Made by a program: the position numbers and the translations under genes
Shown: in pieces, positions 63,033 to 64,000 of the stretch
Position numbering within the stretch: the stretch's first letter is position 1
Layout: each line of letters begins with the position of its first letter
From: Thermoleophilaceae bacterium
Lineage (GTDB): Bacteria; Actinomycetota; Thermoleophilia; Solirubrobacterales; Thermoleophilaceae
Assembly: GCA_030446485.1 (NCBI GenBank)
Contig: JAUJNF010000001.1
Location: 297,097 to 361,096 of the forward strand
Length of the DNA stretch: 64,000 nt
Direction of reading: 5' to 3'
The notes under the pieces: model-generated
Seen by the model: the letters and a program-made list of their open reading frames with translations, nothing else
Databases searched by the model: none
Told to the model about the DNA's origin: nothing

Positions 63033-63869
63033 GTGCCAGAGCCACAACAGCAGACACCACCCGGCGCCACCTCGGACATGCAGCCACAACCGGACCACGG
63101 CGAGCACAGCTACCGCGGGTCCGGCCGGCTCGCGGGCAAGCGTGCCGTGATCACCGGTGCCGACAGCGGCATCGGCAAGGCGGTGGCGATCGCGTTCGCA
63201 CGCGAGGGCGCCGACGTGCTGATCTCCTATCTCGACGAGGAGGAGGACGCCCGCGATACCGCGCGCTGGGTCGAGGAGGCCGGCCGCAAGGCGGTGACCA
63301 TCGCGGGGAACCTCGCCGAGCCCGCGCACTGCCGTGAGGTGATCGAGCGCGCGGTAGGCGAGCTGGGCGGGATCGACGTGCTGGTGAGCAACGCGGCCTT
63401 CCAGATGGCGCGCGAGTCGATCGAGGACGTTCCCGACGAGGAGTGGGACCACACCATCGCGACGAACATCAGCGCGATGTTCCACCTCGTGAAGGCCGCC
63501 GTTCCACACATGGGGCCGGGGGGATCGATCATCGGCACGACGTCGGTGAACTACGCCACGCCGCTGCCGCAGCTGCTGCCCTACGCCGTGACGAAGGCGG
63601 GCATCGCCAACATGTGCGGAAGCCTCGCGCAGATGCTCGCGCCCAGGGGCATCCGCGCCAACAGCGTGGCGCCCGGCCCGGTCTGGACGCCGCTCATCCC
63701 GGCCACCATGCCCCCCGAGCAGGTGGAGGGCTTCGGCACGGAGGTGCCGCTCGAGCGTCCCGGCCAGCCGGCGGAGCTCGCGCCGGTGTACGTGATGCTC
63801 GCCTCGGACGAGGCCAGCTACGTGTCCGGCGCCTTCATCGCCGTTACGGGCGGGAAGCCGATCCTGTAG
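63033..63869 (+). CDS. SDR family oxidoreductase
   Basis: 278 residues from GTG 63033 with GAAAGG six bases upstream. AVITGADSGIGKAVAIAFAR (NAD(P) site), the NAAF strand, the catalytic Ser (GTTSVNYATPLP), Tyr and Lys (YAVTKAGIAN) are intact, with PGPVWTPLIPATMP. The N-terminal Pro/Gln extension of about 40 residues is like general-stress SDR proteins (YdaD/YhdF type). Substrate unknown. Confidence 0.92.
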   Translation: MPEPQQQTPPGATSDMQPQPDHGEHSYRGSGRLAGKRAVITGADSGIGKAVAIAFAREGADVLISYLDEEEDARDTARWVEEAGRKAVTIAGNLAEPAHCREVIERAVGELGGIDVLVSNAAFQMARESIEDVPDEEWDHTIATNISAMFHLVKAAVPHMGPGGSIIGTTSVNYATPLPQLLPYAVTKAGIANMCGSLAQMLAPRGIRANSVAPGPVWTPLIPATMPPEQVEGFGTEVPLERPGQPAELAPVYVMLASDEASYVSGAFIAVTGGKPIL

Positions 63870-63884
63870 CGACCTCGTACCGCG

Positions 63885-64000
63885 CTACGGCACCACCGTG
63901 GGGGTCGGGCTCGAGGAGCGGCCGCCCCCGTGCTTCTCGATGAACGAGTCGAGGCGGCACCACCAGGTGAAGAGCCAGTCGATCTGCTCCTCCCTCTCCG
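63885..64000 (-). CDS. Partial gene, C-terminal fragment (hypothetical)
   Basis: Open on the minus strand from the window edge to TAG at 63885-63887. The 37 visible residues read EREEQIDWLFTWWCRLDSFI then EKHGGGRSSSPTPTVVP, an amphipathic end with Trp-rich helix and disordered tail. It stops 15 bases from the SDR stop, a tight convergent arrangement, which supports it being a true end. The rest lies outside the window, and no family can be named. Confidence 0.55.
   Translation of the reverse strand, partial: EREEQIDWLFTWWCRLDSFIEKHGGGRSSSPTPTVVP

Overview
The window is about 70% GC and densely coded. Several gene families in it (DUF3072, ferritin-like protein with C-terminal paired repeats, acyl-CoA carboxylase, WES/DGAT, a CsoR/DUF4396 pair, secreted ceramidase-like enzymes) fit a high-GC actinobacterium, most likely Thermoleophilia (Solirubrobacterales-like). 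That placement is inference from gene content, not from a marker gene. No rRNA, tRNA, CRISPR array, prophage or IS element was seen.

Layout. 1-6 kb: a frameshifted GGDEF diguanylate cyclase, a PhoD-like phosphatase, a ferritin-like protein, then a divergent stress-type locus (mechanosensitive-channel-like protein versus small acidic proteins and DUF3072). 6-10 kb: lipid genes on the minus strand (patatin, an SRPBCC/acyl-CoA ligase fusion, a DGAT-like acyltransferase). 10-34 kb: an unusually rich block of exported proteins (CehA-type PHP protein, two neutral-ceramidase-like proteins, two glycoside-hydrolase-like paralogs, a subtilase, a GDPD fusion, an L,D-transpeptidase, a Tat-exported amine oxidase, a lipoprotein), interrupted by an amidase, an acyl-CoA carboxylase beta gene broken by a 55-bp tandem duplication, and SRPBCC and rhodanese genes. 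34-41 kb: an M23 cell-wall peptidase behind a c-di-AMP (ydaO) riboswitch, an ATP-grasp plus radical SAM pair, a NifU-like protein and MsrB. 41-46 kb: a histidine phosphatase, an Rrf2 regulator and a complete sulfate ABC transporter operon. 46-56 kb: a hydrolase/adenylate cyclase, an ECF sigma factor, a small membrane protein, LigD, WES/DGAT, MOSC, a desaturase and a DEAD-box helicase. 56-64 kb: S4 protein, HisD, a HAD-IGPD-like fusion, DUF4396-CsoR, Amt-GlnK and an SDR.

Two observations stand out. First, the radical SAM gene ends at a TGA that reads Cys-TGA-Ala-Glu-Pro and continues in frame to TAG, with a SECIS-like hairpin just downstream. This makes it a probable selenoprotein with a CUAEP tail. 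Second, four unrelated exported proteins end exactly in Pro-x-Phe-Thr-Gly after an Arg-rich tract, using different synonymous codons, and a fifth carries the same motif internally. This looks like an undescribed C-terminal sorting or processing signal used by both Sec and Tat substrates.

Five genes show disruptions (three or four short frameshifts and one 55-bp duplication). Some of these may be assembly errors rather than biology.
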